Assembly: GCF_026020075.1 (NCBI RefSeq)
Contig: NZ_CP102772.1
Location: forward strand, 5,171,501 to 5,235,500
From: Bosea sp. NBC_00550
GTDB taxonomy: Bacteria > Pseudomonadota > Alphaproteobacteria > Rhizobiales > Beijerinckiaceae
Length of the DNA stretch: 64,000 nt
Direction of reading: 5' to 3'
Both the position numbers and the translations under genes were made by a program. This document shows positions 1-9,768 of this stretch, one piece after another. The notes under the pieces were generated by a model. That model worked only from the letters and a program-made list of their open reading frames with translations. It ran no database searches and was not told the origin of the DNA. Numbering within the stretch: position 1 is the stretch's first letter; every line of letters starts with the position of its first letter.

Positions 1-16
1 GCCTTTATCGGCTTGC

Positions 17-65
17 GATCCCGCATCTGCGCAGCAGCACTTCGTGCTGCGGGGCGTGCGGGATG
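17..65. repeat. Palindromic element downstream of argG
   Basis: Nested inverted repeat. ATCCCGCA (18-25) pairs with TGCGGGAT (57-64), and GCAGCAC (34-40) pairs with GTGCTGC (44-50) around a TTC loop. It lies just past the argG stop and could fold in the argG 3' end, but no T-run follows on the minus strand. The outer arm ending in GGGATGAC resembles the ends of the longer palindromes at 6908, 53041 and 60875, so this may be a degraded relative. Confidence 0.45.
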
Positions 66-87
66 ACGGGCTTCAATAGCCGCGCGT

Positions 88-1320
88 TTACAGGCCCAGC
101 TTCTTCTTGCGCTGGCCGAGCGTGCGCAGGCGCAGTGCGTTGAGCTTTATGAAGCCCGCGGCGTCGCGATGGTCGTAGGCGACCGCGCCTTCCTCGAAGG
201 TGACGAGGTCCTGGTCGTAGAGCGAGTAGTCGCTCGAGCGGCCGATGACGTGGACGCCGCCCTTGTAGAGCTTGAGGCGCACGTCGCCCGTGACGAACTC
301 CTGGCTCTTGTCGATCAGGGCCTGCAGCATCTCGCGCTCCGGCGAGAACCAGAAGCCGTTATAGATCAGCTCGGCGTATTTCGGCATGATCTCGTCCTTG
401 AGATGCGCTGCGCCGCGGTCGAGCGTGATCGACTCGATCGCGCGATGGGCCGCATGCAGGATCGTGCCGCCGGGCGTCTCGTACATGCCGCGGCTCTTCA
501 TGCCGACGAAGCGGTTCTCGACGAGGTCGAGCCGGCCGATGCCGTTGTCGCGGCCGAGATCGTTGAGCTTGGCGAGCAGCGTCGCCGGCGAGAGCTTAAC
601 GCCATCGATCGCGACCGCGTCACCCTTCTCGAAGGAGACCGTGACGACCGTCGGGGTGTCCGGCGCTTCTTCCGGCGAGATCGTGCGCGAATAGACGTAA
701 TCGGGCACCTCGACCGCCGGGTCCTCCAGCACGCGGCCTTCGGAGGAGGCGTGCAGCAGGTTGGCGTCGACGGAGAAGGGCGCCTCGCCGCGCTTGTTCT
801 TGGCGATCGGGATCTGGTGCTGCTCGGCGAAGGCGATGAGCTGCTCGCGCGAGCGCAGATCCCATTCGCGCCAGGGCGCGATCACCACGACGTCGGGCTT
901 CAGCGCATAGGCGGTGAGCTCGAAGCGGACCTGGTCGTTGCCCTTGCCGGTCGCGCCATGGGAGACGGCGTCGGCGCCGGTCTTCTCGGCGATCTCGATA
1001 AGCTTCTTGGCGATCAGCGGCCGTGCGATCGAGGTTCCCAGCAGGTAGACGCCCTCATAGGCGGCGTTGGCGCGGAACATCGGGAAGACGTAGTCGCGCA
1101 CGAATTCCTCGCGCAGGTCCTCGATATAGATGTTCTCGGGCTTGATGCCGAGCAGCAGCGCCTTGTCGCGGGCAGGGCCGAGTTCCTCGCCCTGGCCGAG
1201 ATCGGCGGTGAAGGTCACGACCTCGCATCGATAGGTGGTCTGCAGCCATTTGAGGATGATCGAGGTGTCGAGTCCGCCGGAATAGGCGAGAACGACCTTC
1301 TTCACGCTGCTGTCAGCCAT
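88..1320 (-). CDS. argG: Argininosuccinate synthase
   Basis: Cytoplasmic enzyme of arginine biosynthesis that joins citrulline and aspartate using ATP to give argininosuccinate. The 410-residue product has the usual family length. The ATP-binding loop SGGLDTS lies at residues 14-20, after the start MADSSVKK. An in-frame upstream extension to 1476 exists, but it is arginine/proline-rich shadow sequence and is excluded because the family begins just before the SGGLDTS loop. The gene stands alone and diverges from the isomerase gene at 1565, with about 245 bp between them for both promoters. Confidence 0.97.
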   Translation of the reverse strand: MADSSVKKVVLAYSGGLDTSIILKWLQTTYRCEVVTFTADLGQGEELGPARDKALLLGIKPENIYIEDLREEFVRDYVFPMFRANAAYEGVYLLGTSIARPLIAKKLIEIAEKTGADAVSHGATGKGNDQVRFELTAYALKPDVVVIAPWREWDLRSREQLIAFAEQHQIPIAKNKRGEAPFSVDANLLHASSEGRVLEDPAVEVPDYVYSRTISPEEAPDTPTVVTVSFEKGDAVAIDGVKLSPATLLAKLNDLGRDNGIGRLDLVENRFVGMKSRGMYETPGGTILHAAHRAIESITLDRGAAHLKDEIMPKYAELIYNGFWFSPEREMLQALIDKSQEFVTGDVRLKLYKGGVHVIGRSSDYSLYDQDLVTFEEGAVAYDHRDAAGFIKLNALRLRTLGQRKKKLGL

Positions 1321-1564
1321 CTCTGTCAATTTCCTGCTGGCGGCCCCCGGGCCGCGTTTCGGACGCAATGGCGCACTATCGCAGGGTTCGGGGCGAAGCA
1401 ATCGGAACCTTCTGATCGATCCCGCGTCGTCCTGTGATGGGTCGGCGCTGGCGACGGCGTCGCCCCACCTTCTCATGCGCCCATTCGGGGCGCTTGCGGT
1501 CGGGCTCCGGAGGGCGCAGGCTCGACGGTGCGCGACACGAAATGACGACCTGTTCGGAGGCTGA

Positions 1565-2173
1565 ATGCCGAATCGTCCCGTTTTGGACTTCTGGTATGAG
1601 TTCGCGTCGCCCTATTCCTGCCTGAGCGCCCTCAGAATCGAGAAACTGGCCGAGGAGGCCGGCGTCGAGCTGCGCTGGCGGCCCTTTCTGCTGGGGCCCG
1701 TCTTCGCTGCCCAAGGGTGGAACACCTCGCCCTTTGCGATCTATCCAAGCAAGGGACGTTATATGTGGCGCGATACGGCGCGCCGGGCCCGGCGTCAGGG
1801 CTTGAGTTTCGTCAAGCCGGAGAATTTTCCCCAGAATTCGCTGACGGCGACACGTTTGGCATTGGCAGGCCGCGACAGCGGCTGGACGCCGGCCTTTTCG
1901 CAGTCGCTGTTCCGGGCCCAGTTCTGTGATGGCCGCAACATCGCCGAGGAGGCGGTGCTGGCGGCGGCCCTGAAGGAGGCCGGAAGCGAGCCCAATGCCA
2001 CGATGCCGCTTGCGCGCAGCGAGGAGGTCAAGGGTCGCCTGCGAGCCGAGATCGAATATGCCAAGTCGATCGGTATCTTCGGCGCGCCCTTCTTCGTTGC
2101 CGGCGATGGCGAGCTGTTCTGGGGCGATGACCGCCTGGAGGAAGCGCTTGAATGGGCGCAGGACGGGCGTTGA
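1565..2173 (+). CDS. 2-hydroxychromene-2-carboxylate isomerase-like, DsbA/GST-kappa family
   Basis: A 202-residue thioredoxin-fold protein of the DsbA/GST-kappa superfamily. The active-site position in FASPYS (residues 13-18) carries serine rather than a CxxC pair, as in the glutathione-dependent 2-hydroxychromene-2-carboxylate isomerases of naphthalene catabolism. The cis-proline loop is seen in GAPFFV near residue 178. The real substrate is not shown, because most chromosomal homologues are not in aromatic pathways and no such genes are nearby. It is followed 4 bp later by the gene at 2178, probably co-transcribed. Confidence 0.85.
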   Translation: MPNRPVLDFWYEFASPYSCLSALRIEKLAEEAGVELRWRPFLLGPVFAAQGWNTSPFAIYPSKGRYMWRDTARRARRQGLSFVKPENFPQNSLTATRLALAGRDSGWTPAFSQSLFRAQFCDGRNIAEEAVLAAALKEAGSEPNATMPLARSEEVKGRLRAEIEYAKSIGIFGAPFFVAGDGELFWGDDRLEEALEWAQDGR

Positions 2174-2177
2174 AGCC

Positions 2178-3083
2178 GTGACATGGAACCGCCGGCAGCT
2201 GTTGGTGGCGGGCGCGGGTTTGTGCCTGGCGCCCCCCGCGCTGGCGCGCCCGACCTTGCCTGGCGATGCGCCGGGCTATGACGCGCGCGAACTCAGCGCC
2301 GTTCCCAATGAGGCCGCCATCGGCCGGCGCTACTGGTCGCCCGGCCTGAACGACGGCTATGTGCCGCAGGGATTGACCGTTTACCGCGACGAAATCCTGA
2401 TCGCCGCCTATCGCAGCACCGAGCGCGATCAGGACAATGGCCCGGCCCGGCTGTTCCGGCTGTCGCGAGCCGACGGTAGCCTGCTCGGCAGCTTCTCCCT
2501 TCCGGCGACCTATGGCCACCCCGGCGGCCTCGCCATGGTGCGGGAGACGTTGTTCGTCGCCAATTCGGGGCGCCTGCTCGCACTGGATTTCAGGGAGTCC
2601 TGCCGCAACGGCGAATGCGTGCCCTTGAAGGAGGCGCGTGTCGACAAGGCGATGGGGCCGTCCTTCCTCGCCGCGTCGGGCGACGTCCTGTGGTTCGGCC
2701 CCTATCGCCGCGAGGGCGAGCCGAGTCTTCACGCCGTACCGGCCGCCCGTGTTCTGGCCGCGGGCGATGCTCCGATAGGCCTCTCCGATGCGCAGGCGAG
2801 CCTGCCATTGCCGTTGCTGACGCAGGGCGCGACCTTCGATGGCGAAGGGAGGATCTGGCTCTCGCAAAGCTCCGGCAATCGGCCGGCCTTTCTCTCCCGC
2901 CTCGATTCCGGTTCAGGCGCGGTCCTTGCGCGCTATCCTGCGCCGGGCGGGATCGAGGATCTCGGCCATGCGCCGGATGGCAAGCTCTGGGCGGTCGGCG
3001 AAGCGGGAACGCGGCGCTGGAACCGCTGGAACACCTTCTATCCGCTGGTGTTCGAGATCGATCCGGGCAAGCTCGCGGCCTGA
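2178..3083 (+). CDS. Tat-exported beta-propeller-like protein, function unknown
   Basis: A 301-residue product starting at GTG 2178, 4 bp after the preceding stop. An in-frame ATG at 1995 would overlap the upstream gene and bury the signal. The N-terminus NRRQLLVAGAG...PPALA looks like a twin-arginine signal peptide. The mature part has repeated short segments such as PQGLTV, HPGGLAM, FDGEGRIWL and APDGKLWAV, typical of SMP-30/NHL-type propellers, so a periplasmic propeller fold is likely. I do not recognise a specific family, and no catalytic residues can be assigned. Confidence 0.7.
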   Translation: MTWNRRQLLVAGAGLCLAPPALARPTLPGDAPGYDARELSAVPNEAAIGRRYWSPGLNDGYVPQGLTVYRDEILIAAYRSTERDQDNGPARLFRLSRADGSLLGSFSLPATYGHPGGLAMVRETLFVANSGRLLALDFRESCRNGECVPLKEARVDKAMGPSFLAASGDVLWFGPYRREGEPSLHAVPAARVLAAGDAPIGLSDAQASLPLPLLTQGATFDGEGRIWLSQSSGNRPAFLSRLDSGSGAVLARYPAPGGIEDLGHAPDGKLWAVGEAGTRRWNRWNTFYPLVFEIDPGKLAA

Positions 3084-4157
3084 TCAGCCGGGCCCGGGCG
3101 CCTGCGGCGGACGCGCCCATGGTCCACGCGCGGCCGTCTCCTCCACCATCGTCGGCAGGTCCTGCTGCTCGGCCAGCTTCGGCGGATGCGGCGGCATCGC
3201 CGGCATGCGCCCGCCGGCCGTCTCGACCAGCGCCTGCACGCGCTTGGTCACGGAAGGATGCGTCGAGAACAGATCGGCGAAATCGTCCGGATCGTTTTCG
3301 AAGCACATATCCATCACGCCGGAGGGAATGCCCTCGATATCGGCCCGGCCGGAGATCTTGAGCAGGGCCGAGATCATCGCATCCGGGTTCTTCGTCAGCT
3401 CGACGGCCCCGGCATCGGCCAGGTACTCGCGCGAGCGCGACAGCGACAGCCGGATCACCACGGCAAGGAACCAGGAGATCGCGATCACGGCGACGCCGAC
3501 GACGATGGCGAGCCCGTTGCCCTTCTTGGAATCGTCGGAGGAGATGCGGATGCTGCGGCGGCCGAAGCCGCGGAACACCATCTCGCCGACGAAGGAGACG
3601 ACGCCGGCGATGACGATCGCGATCACCATGAGGCGCACATCGCCATTGCGTATATGCGTCAGCTCATGGGCGAGCACCGCCTCGACCTCGGCATCGTTGA
3701 GCTGCGCGAGCAGGCCGCTCGTCACGCTGACGGTGAACTGCTTGTCGTTGACGCCGCTGGCGAAGGCGTTGAGCGCATCGCTCTCGACGATGGCGAGCTT
3801 CGGAACAGTGAGCCCGCGCGAGATGCAGAGGTTCTCCAGCATCCGGTAGAGCTTGGGGTTGTCCTCGCGTGCCACGCCCTTGGCACCGGTCACCGCGCCG
3901 ATCATCGCGACATTCATGCGGAAGCCGATGAAGACCCACAGCATCGTCGCCAGGGTGATGAGGGGAAACCACGAGCGAAAGATGCGGTTCGCCTCGCCGA
4001 AGGCGCTGCGGCCATAGGGCACGCCGCCATAGCCGTAGCCGACCAGCAGCAGGCCCCAGACGGTGAGGTAGACGAGCAGGAAGAGCCCGGCGATCAGGAG
4101 ATTGGACCTGATCCGGTTATTGCGCTGATGGGTATAGAGCCCGAAGGCCTGAGCCAT
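3084..4157 (-). CDS. M48-family membrane zinc metalloprotease (HtpX-like)
   Basis: A 357-residue membrane peptidase. Two hydrophobic segments lie near residues 20-42 and 64-90. The zinc-binding motif HELTH lies at 164-168, followed by a long hydrophobic stretch and SREYLADAGAVE, whose glutamate would be the third metal ligand. The tail from about 300 is proline-rich. HtpX-type proteases degrade damaged membrane proteins. It lies 29 bp downstream of a LemA gene on the same strand, a pairing common in bacteria. It is longer than E. coli HtpX (about 293), so the symbol htpX is not assigned. Confidence 0.9.
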   Translation of the reverse strand: MAQAFGLYTHQRNNRIRSNLLIAGLFLLVYLTVWGLLLVGYGYGGVPYGRSAFGEANRIFRSWFPLITLATMLWVFIGFRMNVAMIGAVTGAKGVAREDNPKLYRMLENLCISRGLTVPKLAIVESDALNAFASGVNDKQFTVSVTSGLLAQLNDAEVEAVLAHELTHIRNGDVRLMVIAIVIAGVVSFVGEMVFRGFGRRSIRISSDDSKKGNGLAIVVGVAVIAISWFLAVVIRLSLSRSREYLADAGAVELTKNPDAMISALLKISGRADIEGIPSGVMDMCFENDPDDFADLFSTHPSVTKRVQALVETAGGRMPAMPPHPPKLAEQQDLPTMVEETAARGPWARPPQAPGPG

Positions 4158-4186
4158 CGCAGCCGCTCCCTGCCGTGGTCCCTGCC

Positions 4187-4744
4187 TCAGAACTTCACGC
4201 TGGGCGCGACCTCGATCTGGGCGCGCGTCTGTTCGCCGACATCGAAGAACTCGCGCTGGGTGAAGCCCATCTGCGGCGCGAAGAGCACGGCCGGGAAGGC
4301 CTGGATCGCCGCGTTGAACTCGCTGACCGCATTGTTGAAGAAGCGCCGGGCGGCCGCGAGCTTGTCCTCGACATTGCCGAGATCGACCTGGAGCTGCTGG
4401 AAATTGGCGCTCGCCTTGAGATCGGGATAGGCCTCGCCCAGCGCCAGCAGCCGGCCGACCGCGCCCGAGAGCTGCTGCTCGGCGGCAGCCTTGTCGTGGA
4501 CGCCGCTCGCGCCCTGCGCGGCGTTGCGGGCGGCGATCACCGCGTCGAGCGTCGATTTCTCGTGCGTCGCATAGCCCTTCACCGTCTCGACGAGGTTCGG
4601 GATCAGGTCGTGCCGCTGCTTCAGCTGGACGTCGATGTCGGCAAAGGCCTGGTTGACGCGCTGCCGCATGGCCACGAGCCCGTTATAGGTCATGATCAGA
4701 TAGATCACGACGGCCACGATCAGCCCGAGAATGACCCAGCCCAT
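4187..4744 (-). CDS. LemA family protein
   Basis: A 185-residue membrane-anchored protein. One N-terminal hydrophobic helix (MGWVILGLIVAVVIYLI) is followed by a long helical domain with the LemA signature YNGLVAMRQRVNQAFADI and DVQLKQRHDLIPNLV. The start at 4744 places the membrane helix at the N-terminus as in the family. The frame is open to 5065, but that extension is arginine-rich shadow. It is the first gene of a two-gene unit with the M48 protease. The molecular role of LemA is not established. Confidence 0.9.
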   Translation of the reverse strand: MGWVILGLIVAVVIYLIMTYNGLVAMRQRVNQAFADIDVQLKQRHDLIPNLVETVKGYATHEKSTLDAVIAARNAAQGASGVHDKAAAEQQLSGAVGRLLALGEAYPDLKASANFQQLQVDLGNVEDKLAAARRFFNNAVSEFNAAIQAFPAVLFAPQMGFTQREFFDVGEQTRAQIEVAPSVKF

Positions 4745-5099
4745 GCGACGCTCCCCTTGTGCCAGCCCTTGAGCAGGGCAGACTGGCATGACGGGCGACC
4801 TTGGGGAAGCCGCGCAGAAAACTTGCCCTCGCAACGGCCATGTATTACATCGCCCCTGTCCGAAGGGCCGTGATCGATCATGCGCCGGGGGCGGTCTTCG
4901 AGACCTGCTCCCGTTTCGTGTTGGAAGCGCGCTCCTGGGATGCGGATCGAACCGGCGGCCATGGCGCCCCCGTTCCCGATGTTTCGGGGCGGGATACCTC
5001 CGAGAGGAGGAGCCGACGGCAGCGATCCGGATCGCAACACCAACCACGGCGCCCATGCCGGACATCCGCGGGATACGCGGCCGGCTTCCAGGAGATTAC
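4745..5099. other. 355-bp intergenic region between lemA and rpsA
   Basis: The divergent control region should hold the lemA and rpsA promoters and a long rpsA leader. A G+C-rich inverted repeat (CCCGTTCCCGA facing TCGGGGCGGG) lies around 4968-4996. The rpsA ribosome-binding site AGGAG is at 5090-5094. I see no credible coding sequence. cmk, which commonly precedes rpsA in alphaproteobacteria, is absent. Confidence 0.5.
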
Positions 5100-6806
5100 A
5101 TGTCAGCTGTTGAAAGCTTCACTTCGGGTCGCGAGGATTTCGCCGCCCTGCTCGAAGAGTCCTTCGCCCGCAACGAGGCGATGGAAGGTACCGTCATCAA
5201 GGGCAAAGTCGTCGCCATCGAGAAAGATATGGCGATCATCGACGTCGGCCTGAAGACGGAAGGGCGCGTCGCCCTCAAGGAATTCACCGGCCCCGGCCGC
5301 GAGCAGGACATCGTCGTCGGCGATGAGGTCGAGGTCTATCTCGACCGGATCGAGAACGCGCTCGGCGAAGCCGTCATCTCGCGCGACAAGGCTCGCCGCG
5401 AAGAGAGCTGGGTCAAGCTCGAGAAGGCCTTCGAGGCCCGCGAGAAGGTCACCGGCATGATCTTCAACACCGTCAAGGGCGGCTACACGGTCGATCTCGA
5501 CGGCGCCGTGGCCTTCCTGCCGCGCTCGCAGGTCGACATCCGTCCGATCCGCGACGTCGGCCCGCTGATGGGCCAGCCGCAGCCCTTCGAGATCCTCAAG
5601 ATGGATCGCCGCCGCGGCAACATCGTCGTGTCGCGCCGCACCGTCCTCGAGGAGACCCGCGCAGAGGCTCGTTCCGAGCTCGTCGCCTCGCTCGAAGAAG
5701 GTCAGGTCATCGACGGCGTCGTCAAGAACATCACCGAATACGGTGCGTTCGTTGACCTCGGCGGCATCGACGGCCTGCTGCATGTCACCGACATGGCCTG
5801 GCGTCGCGTCAACCATCCGTCCGAGGTCGTCACCATCGGTCAGACGGTCAAGGTCAAGATCATCAAGATCAACCAGGACACGCACCGCATCTCGCTCGGC
5901 ATCAAGCAGCTGCTGGCCGATCCGTGGGATGGCATCGCCGAGCGTTACCCGGTCGGCACCCGCCTCAAGGGTCGCGTGACCAACATCACGGACTACGGCG
6001 CGTTCGTCGAAGTGGAGCCGGGCATCGAAGGCCTGATCCACGTCTCCGAGATGTCCTGGACCAAGAAGAACGTCCACCCCGGCAAGATCGTCTCGACCTC
6101 TCAGGAAGTCGACGTCGCGATCCTCGAGGTCGATCCGGTCAAGCGCCGTATCTCGCTCGGCCTCAAGCAGACCCTGCGCAATCCGTGGGAGCTCTTCGCG
6201 GAGCAGCACCCGGCGGGTTCGACGGTCGAGGGCGAGGTCAAGAACAAGACCGAGTTCGGCCTGTTCCTGGGTCTCGAAGGCGATATCGACGGCATGATCC
6301 ACCTTTCCGATCTCGACTGGAACCGTCCGGGCGAGCAGGTCATCGAGGAATACAAGAAGGGCGACGTCCTGCAGGCCGTCGTTCTCGATGTGGACGTCGA
6401 GAAGGAGCGTATCTCGCTCGGCCTGAAGCAGCTCGGCGGCGATCCCTTCGTGGATGCCGGCGAGTTCAAGAAGGGTCAGATCGTCACCTGCGAGATCGTC
6501 GAGGTGAAGGAATCGGGTCTCGACGTGAAGATCGCCGACACCGACATGATGACCTTCATCAAGCGCGCCGAGCTGGCCCGTGACCGTGCCGAGCAGCGCC
6601 CCGAGCGCTTCGCGGCCGGCGAGCGCATCGATGCCCGCGTCGTGCTCTTCGACAAGAAGGCCCGCAAGATCCAGGTCTCGATCAAGGCCCTGGAAATGGC
6701 TGAGGAGAAGGAGGCGATGGCCCAGTACGGCTCCGCCGACTCCGGTGCCTCGCTCGGCGACATCCTGGGCGCTGCGCTCAAGAAGGCGACGACCGACAAG
6801 AAGTGA
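5100..6806 (+). CDS. rpsA: 30S ribosomal protein S1
   Basis: A 568-residue ribosomal protein that holds mRNA on the 30S subunit during initiation. Six S1 RNA-binding repeats can be followed from about residue 30 to 530. The central ones carry the typical [16 protein letters not shown] and EFGLFLGL strands and repeated RISLGLKQ ends. The start at 5100 has AGGAG five bases upstream. The frame is open to 4788, but that part is shadow. The gene ends at a strong intrinsic terminator and is probably transcribed alone from its long leader. Confidence 0.97.
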   Translation: MSAVESFTSGREDFAALLEESFARNEAMEGTVIKGKVVAIEKDMAIIDVGLKTEGRVALKEFTGPGREQDIVVGDEVEVYLDRIENALGEAVISRDKARREESWVKLEKAFEAREKVTGMIFNTVKGGYTVDLDGAVAFLPRSQVDIRPIRDVGPLMGQPQPFEILKMDRRRGNIVVSRRTVLEETRAEARSELVASLEEGQVIDGVVKNITEYGAFVDLGGIDGLLHVTDMAWRRVNHPSEVVTIGQTVKVKIIKINQDTHRISLGIKQLLADPWDGIAERYPVGTRLKGRVTNITDYGAFVEVEPGIEGLIHVSEMSWTKKNVHPGKIVSTSQEVDVAILEVDPVKRRISLGLKQTLRNPWELFAEQHPAGSTVEGEVKNKTEFGLFLGLEGDIDGMIHLSDLDWNRPGEQVIEEYKKGDVLQAVVLDVDVEKERISLGLKQLGGDPFVDAGEFKKGQIVTCEIVEVKESGLDVKIADTDMMTFIKRAELARDRAEQRPERFAAGERIDARVVLFDKKARKIQVSIKALEMAEEKEAMAQYGSADSGASLGDILGAALKKATTDKK

Positions 6807-6841
6807 GGCTTCGGCCGCTTCGGCGGCCGGCCTTCGAATTC

Positions 6842-6873
6842 AGCCCGCGCGGAGAAATCCGCGCGGGCTTTTG
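6842..6873 (+). terminator. Rho-independent terminator of rpsA
   Basis: A perfect 12-bp stem AGCCCGCGCGGA (6842-6853) / TCCGCGCGGGCT (6858-6869) with a GAAA loop and a TTTT tract, 36 bp after the rpsA stop. Confidence 0.9.
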
Positions 6874-6907
6874 TTTCGATAGACGGATTCGGTGCCGGAA
6901 CCTCTTT

Positions 6908-7014
6908 CGTCATCCCGGACGCAGCGAAGCGGAGCTCCGGGATCCATCGTAGAGCGCTTTTGCCCTTCGATGGATCCCGGATCGGCGCGGCTTCTCCGCT
7001 TGTCCGGGATGACG
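6908..7014. repeat. Palindromic repeat, family A, copy 1
   Basis: A 107-bp element with perfect 13-bp inverted ends, CGTCATCCCGGAC (6908-6920) and GTCCGGGATGACG (7002-7014). Internal arms around GGGATCCATCG and CGATGGATCCC pair with each other. Related copies occur at 53041 and 60875. It carries no coding sequence and sits between the rpsA terminator and the Hsp70-like gene. Confidence 0.85.
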
Positions 7015-7064
7015 GCGTGACGGGTCGAACCTGCGTTGCATCCCTGGCCACCAAGGAGCCTGCC

Positions 7065-8354
7065 ATGACACCCGCCGCCATCGGCATCGACTTCGGCACC
7101 ACCAACAGCGTCGTCGCGCTGGCGGATGCGGATGGCTCCGTCATGACGCGCTCCTTCGCGACGCGGCAGGGCGCGGTCGATGCCTATCGCTCGGCGTTGA
7201 TGTTCTGGCGCGAGGGGCGCCCGCCCGAGACACGCGTCACCCATGTCAGCGGCCCCGACGCGCTCGACATGGCCCTTGGCATGACGACCGAGCACCGCTT
7301 CCTGCAGTCGCTCAAGACCCATCTCTCCAGCCGTGCCTTCCAGGAGACGCGCCTGTTCGGCAAGCTCTTCCGGCTGGAGGATTTGATCGGCGTCTTCCTG
7401 AATGATCTCGTGGCGGGTCTCGATGGCCATGACGCGCTGCCGCTCGTCTCCGGGCGTCCCGTCGTCTTCGCCGGCGAGCGGCCGGACGAGGAGCTGGCGC
7501 TCGGACGCCTCAAGGCGTCCTACGCCGAAGCAGGGATGAAGCAGGTCGACTTCGCCTATGAGCCGCTCGGCGCCGCCTACTGGTATGCCCGCGATCTCGG
7601 CCGGCCGCAGACCATGCTGGTCGCCGACTTCGGAGGCGGCACCAGCGACTTCTCGGTGATGCGCTTCGAGCCGGGCGAGCGTGGGCGGCTGGAAGCGATC
7701 CCGCTCTCCCATGCCGGCGTCGGCGTCGCGGGCGACACCTTCGACTATCGGATCATCGAGCACGCGGTCTCGCCCGCGCTCGGCAAGGGCGGCGAATACC
7801 GCTCCTTCGGCAAGCTCCTGCCGGTGCCCGCGCATTACCACGCCGCCTTCGCGCAATGGCACAAGCTCTCGCTGATGAAGAGCCGCGAGACCATGGCCGA
7901 GCTCAACGCCCTGATCCGCGAGGCCGTCGAGCCGGCCAAGCTCGAGGACCTGCTGACGGTCATCGAATACGATCTCGGCTATGAGCTCTATCGTGCCGTC
8001 TCCGCCGCCAAGGTGGCGCTTTCGGAGAACGAGACCACGACGCTGAGCTTCAGCCAGATGGGCGTCGTCATCGAGAAGCCGATCCGCCGCGCCGATTTCG
8101 AGCGCTGGATCGCCGGGGATGTCGGTGCGATCGAGGCCGCGCTCGACCGTGCGCTGGCCGAGGCCGGGCTGGCGGGGGACCGGATCGAGGCGGTGTTCAT
8201 GACGGGCGGCACCTCCTATGTCCCTGCGGTGCGCAAGCTGTTCGATCGCCGCTTCGGTGCCGACAAGGTGCATATCGGCGACGCCTTCCGCTCGGTCGCC
8301 AGCGGGCTCGCCTTGCTCGCGCTCGATCGGGCGCGCGCCTCGGTCGCGGCCTGA
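7065..8354 (+). CDS. Hsp70-family ATPase (YegD-like)
   Basis: A 429-residue actin/Hsp70-fold ATPase. The phosphate-1 motif IGIDFGTTNSVVAL is at residues 5-18, phosphate-2 is ADFGGGTSDFSV, and the adenosine motif TGGTSYVPAV is near the C-terminus. It is far shorter than DnaK (about 640) and lacks the substrate-binding and lid domains, as in YegD-like proteins. The start at 7065 gives the motif its normal N-terminal place; an in-frame start at 6960 lies inside the palindromic repeat. Client and partner are unknown. It sits between rpsA and sppA. Confidence 0.88.
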   Translation: MTPAAIGIDFGTTNSVVALADADGSVMTRSFATRQGAVDAYRSALMFWREGRPPETRVTHVSGPDALDMALGMTTEHRFLQSLKTHLSSRAFQETRLFGKLFRLEDLIGVFLNDLVAGLDGHDALPLVSGRPVVFAGERPDEELALGRLKASYAEAGMKQVDFAYEPLGAAYWYARDLGRPQTMLVADFGGGTSDFSVMRFEPGERGRLEAIPLSHAGVGVAGDTFDYRIIEHAVSPALGKGGEYRSFGKLLPVPAHYHAAFAQWHKLSLMKSRETMAELNALIREAVEPAKLEDLLTVIEYDLGYELYRAVSAAKVALSENETTTLSFSQMGVVIEKPIRRADFERWIAGDVGAIEAALDRALAEAGLAGDRIEAVFMTGGTSYVPAVRKLFDRRFGADKVHIGDAFRSVASGLALLALDRARASVAA

Positions 8355-8427
8355 AGGCCGCGCTCTCGCCTTGCCCGTCCGGCGTGGTGGGTCTACATCA
8401 CGGACCCGCAGCCGCCAGGAGTGCCCG

Positions 8428-9399
8428 ATGTCATCCGACGCAGATCTGCTCGCAGATCGCCGCAGCCTGCGGCGCAAGCTGACGCTCTGGCGTGTGCTCG
8501 CCGTCCTCGGCGTCATCGTTGCCGCGGTGATCGGCGGCCTTGCCTGGAAGGGCGACAGCCCGGCGAGCCTGTCGAGCGCCCATATCGCGCGCATCACCAT
8601 CGCCGGCTTCATCTCGGGTGACCGCCGCACGCTGGACCTGATCAAGTCGGTCGAGGACAGCAGCTCCGTCTCCGCCGTCGTGCTCAGGGTCGACAGCCCT
8701 GGCGGCACCACCTCCGGCTCCGAGGCGCTTCACACGGCGCTGCGCCAGCTCGCCGCGAAGAAGCCGATGGTCGCCGTGGTCGATGGTCTGGCGGCCTCGG
8801 GCGGCTACATTGCCGCCATGGGCGCGGATCGCATCGTCGCCCGCCAGACCTCGCTCGTCGGTTCGATCGGCGTGCTGTTCCAGTTCCCCAACGTCTCGCA
8901 CTTGCTCGATACGGTCGGCGTCAAGGTCGAGTCGATCAAGTCGAGCCCGCTCAAGGCTGCGCCCAGCGGCTTCGAGCCGACTTCGCCGGAGGCGCGCGAG
9001 GCGCTTCAGCGCGTCGTCGACGACAATTACGCCTGGTTCAAGCAGATGGTGCGTGACCGCCGCCATCTTGCCGATGGCGAGGTGACGACCGTCTCGGACG
9101 GGCGCGTTCATTCCGGCCGTCAGGCGCTTGCGTTGAAGCTCGTCGACCAGATCGGCGGCGAGCCGGATGCGATCGGTTGGCTCGAGCGCGAGAAGGGCAT
9201 CGCCAAGGATCTCAAGGTGCGCGACTGGCGCCGCCGCAGCGAATCCTCCTCTTTCGGCCTCTGGAGTTTCGCCGAGGCGATGGCGCGTGGCGCGGGGCTG
9301 GAAGCCCTCGCCGCGACAATCGCGCGGGCGGCGGATCAGCCGGTCGGCTTGCGGCTTGACGCGCCCTTGGCGCTCTGGCAGCCTGCGGCTGAAAAGTGA
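8428..9399 (+). CDS. sppA: Signal peptide peptidase SppA (short form)
   Basis: A 323-residue S49-family inner-membrane serine protease that degrades released signal peptides. A cytoplasmic basic N-terminus precedes one membrane helix (about 23-40). VDSPGG lies near residue 88, the predicted nucleophile is Ser124 in GLAASGGY, and the general base is Lys176 in KSSPLKAAP, giving the Ser/Lys dyad of the single-domain form. It is probably the first gene of a unit with ihfB 28 bp downstream, lapA and the cyclodeaminase-like gene. Confidence 0.93.
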   Translation: MSSDADLLADRRSLRRKLTLWRVLAVLGVIVAAVIGGLAWKGDSPASLSSAHIARITIAGFISGDRRTLDLIKSVEDSSSVSAVVLRVDSPGGTTSGSEALHTALRQLAAKKPMVAVVDGLAASGGYIAAMGADRIVARQTSLVGSIGVLFQFPNVSHLLDTVGVKVESIKSSPLKAAPSGFEPTSPEAREALQRVVDDNYAWFKQMVRDRRHLADGEVTTVSDGRVHSGRQALALKLVDQIGGEPDAIGWLEREKGIAKDLKVRDWRRRSESSSFGLWSFAEAMARGAGLEALAATIARAADQPVGLRLDAPLALWQPAAEK

Positions 9400-9427
9400 T
9401 GTTGATACAAATGGTTATACTCCGGCG

Positions 9428-9712
9428 ATGATTAAATCCGAACTCGTTCAGCGGATCGCTGATCAGAACACCCACCTTTACCAGCGCGACATCGAGAACA
9501 TCGTCTCGGCCATCCTGGACGAAGTCGTGAAGGCGCTTGCGCGAGGTGACAGGGTGGAACTGCGCGGTTTCGGCGCTTTCTCGCGCAAGGCGCGCTCCGC
9601 CCGGATCGGCCGCAATCCCCGTACGGGCGACGCGGTCGAGGTCGAGGAGAAATTCGTTCCCGTCTTCAAGACGGGCAAGGAACTGCGGCTTCGCCTCAAC
9701 GGCAAGTCCTGA
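9428..9712 (+). CDS. ihfB: Integration host factor, beta subunit
   Basis: A 94-residue DNA-bending nucleoid protein that pairs with IHF-alpha, which is encoded elsewhere. It begins [14 protein letters not shown], carries the HU/IHF signature in [10 protein letters not shown], and has the DNA-intercalating arm with the key proline in [10 protein letters not shown]. Length and start fit the family exactly. IHF works with sigma-54 promoters, and rpoN is also present in this window. Confidence 0.96.
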   Translation: MIKSELVQRIADQNTHLYQRDIENIVSAILDEVVKALARGDRVELRGFGAFSRKARSARIGRNPRTGDAVEVEEKFVPVFKTGKELRLRLNGKS

Positions 9713-9768
9713 AACGGCAAGTCCTGAGCCGAAAGCCCGCCGTTCCTCCTGCCGCCACGGAGATTGCG

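Noticed and set aside
2590..3306. A long minus-strand frame opposite the propeller-like gene
   Set aside because: Arg/Ala/Pro-rich shadow without motifs; the plus-strand protein has a signal peptide and repeats.
6960..7064. An upstream start for the Hsp70-like gene
   Set aside because: The extra codons fall within palindrome family A and precede the conserved phosphate motif by 35 unrelated residues.
8340..8365. A hairpin GCGGCC-TGAA-GGCCGC overlapping the Hsp70-like stop
   Set aside because: No T-tract follows and the stem includes the stop codon, so a terminator role is weak.
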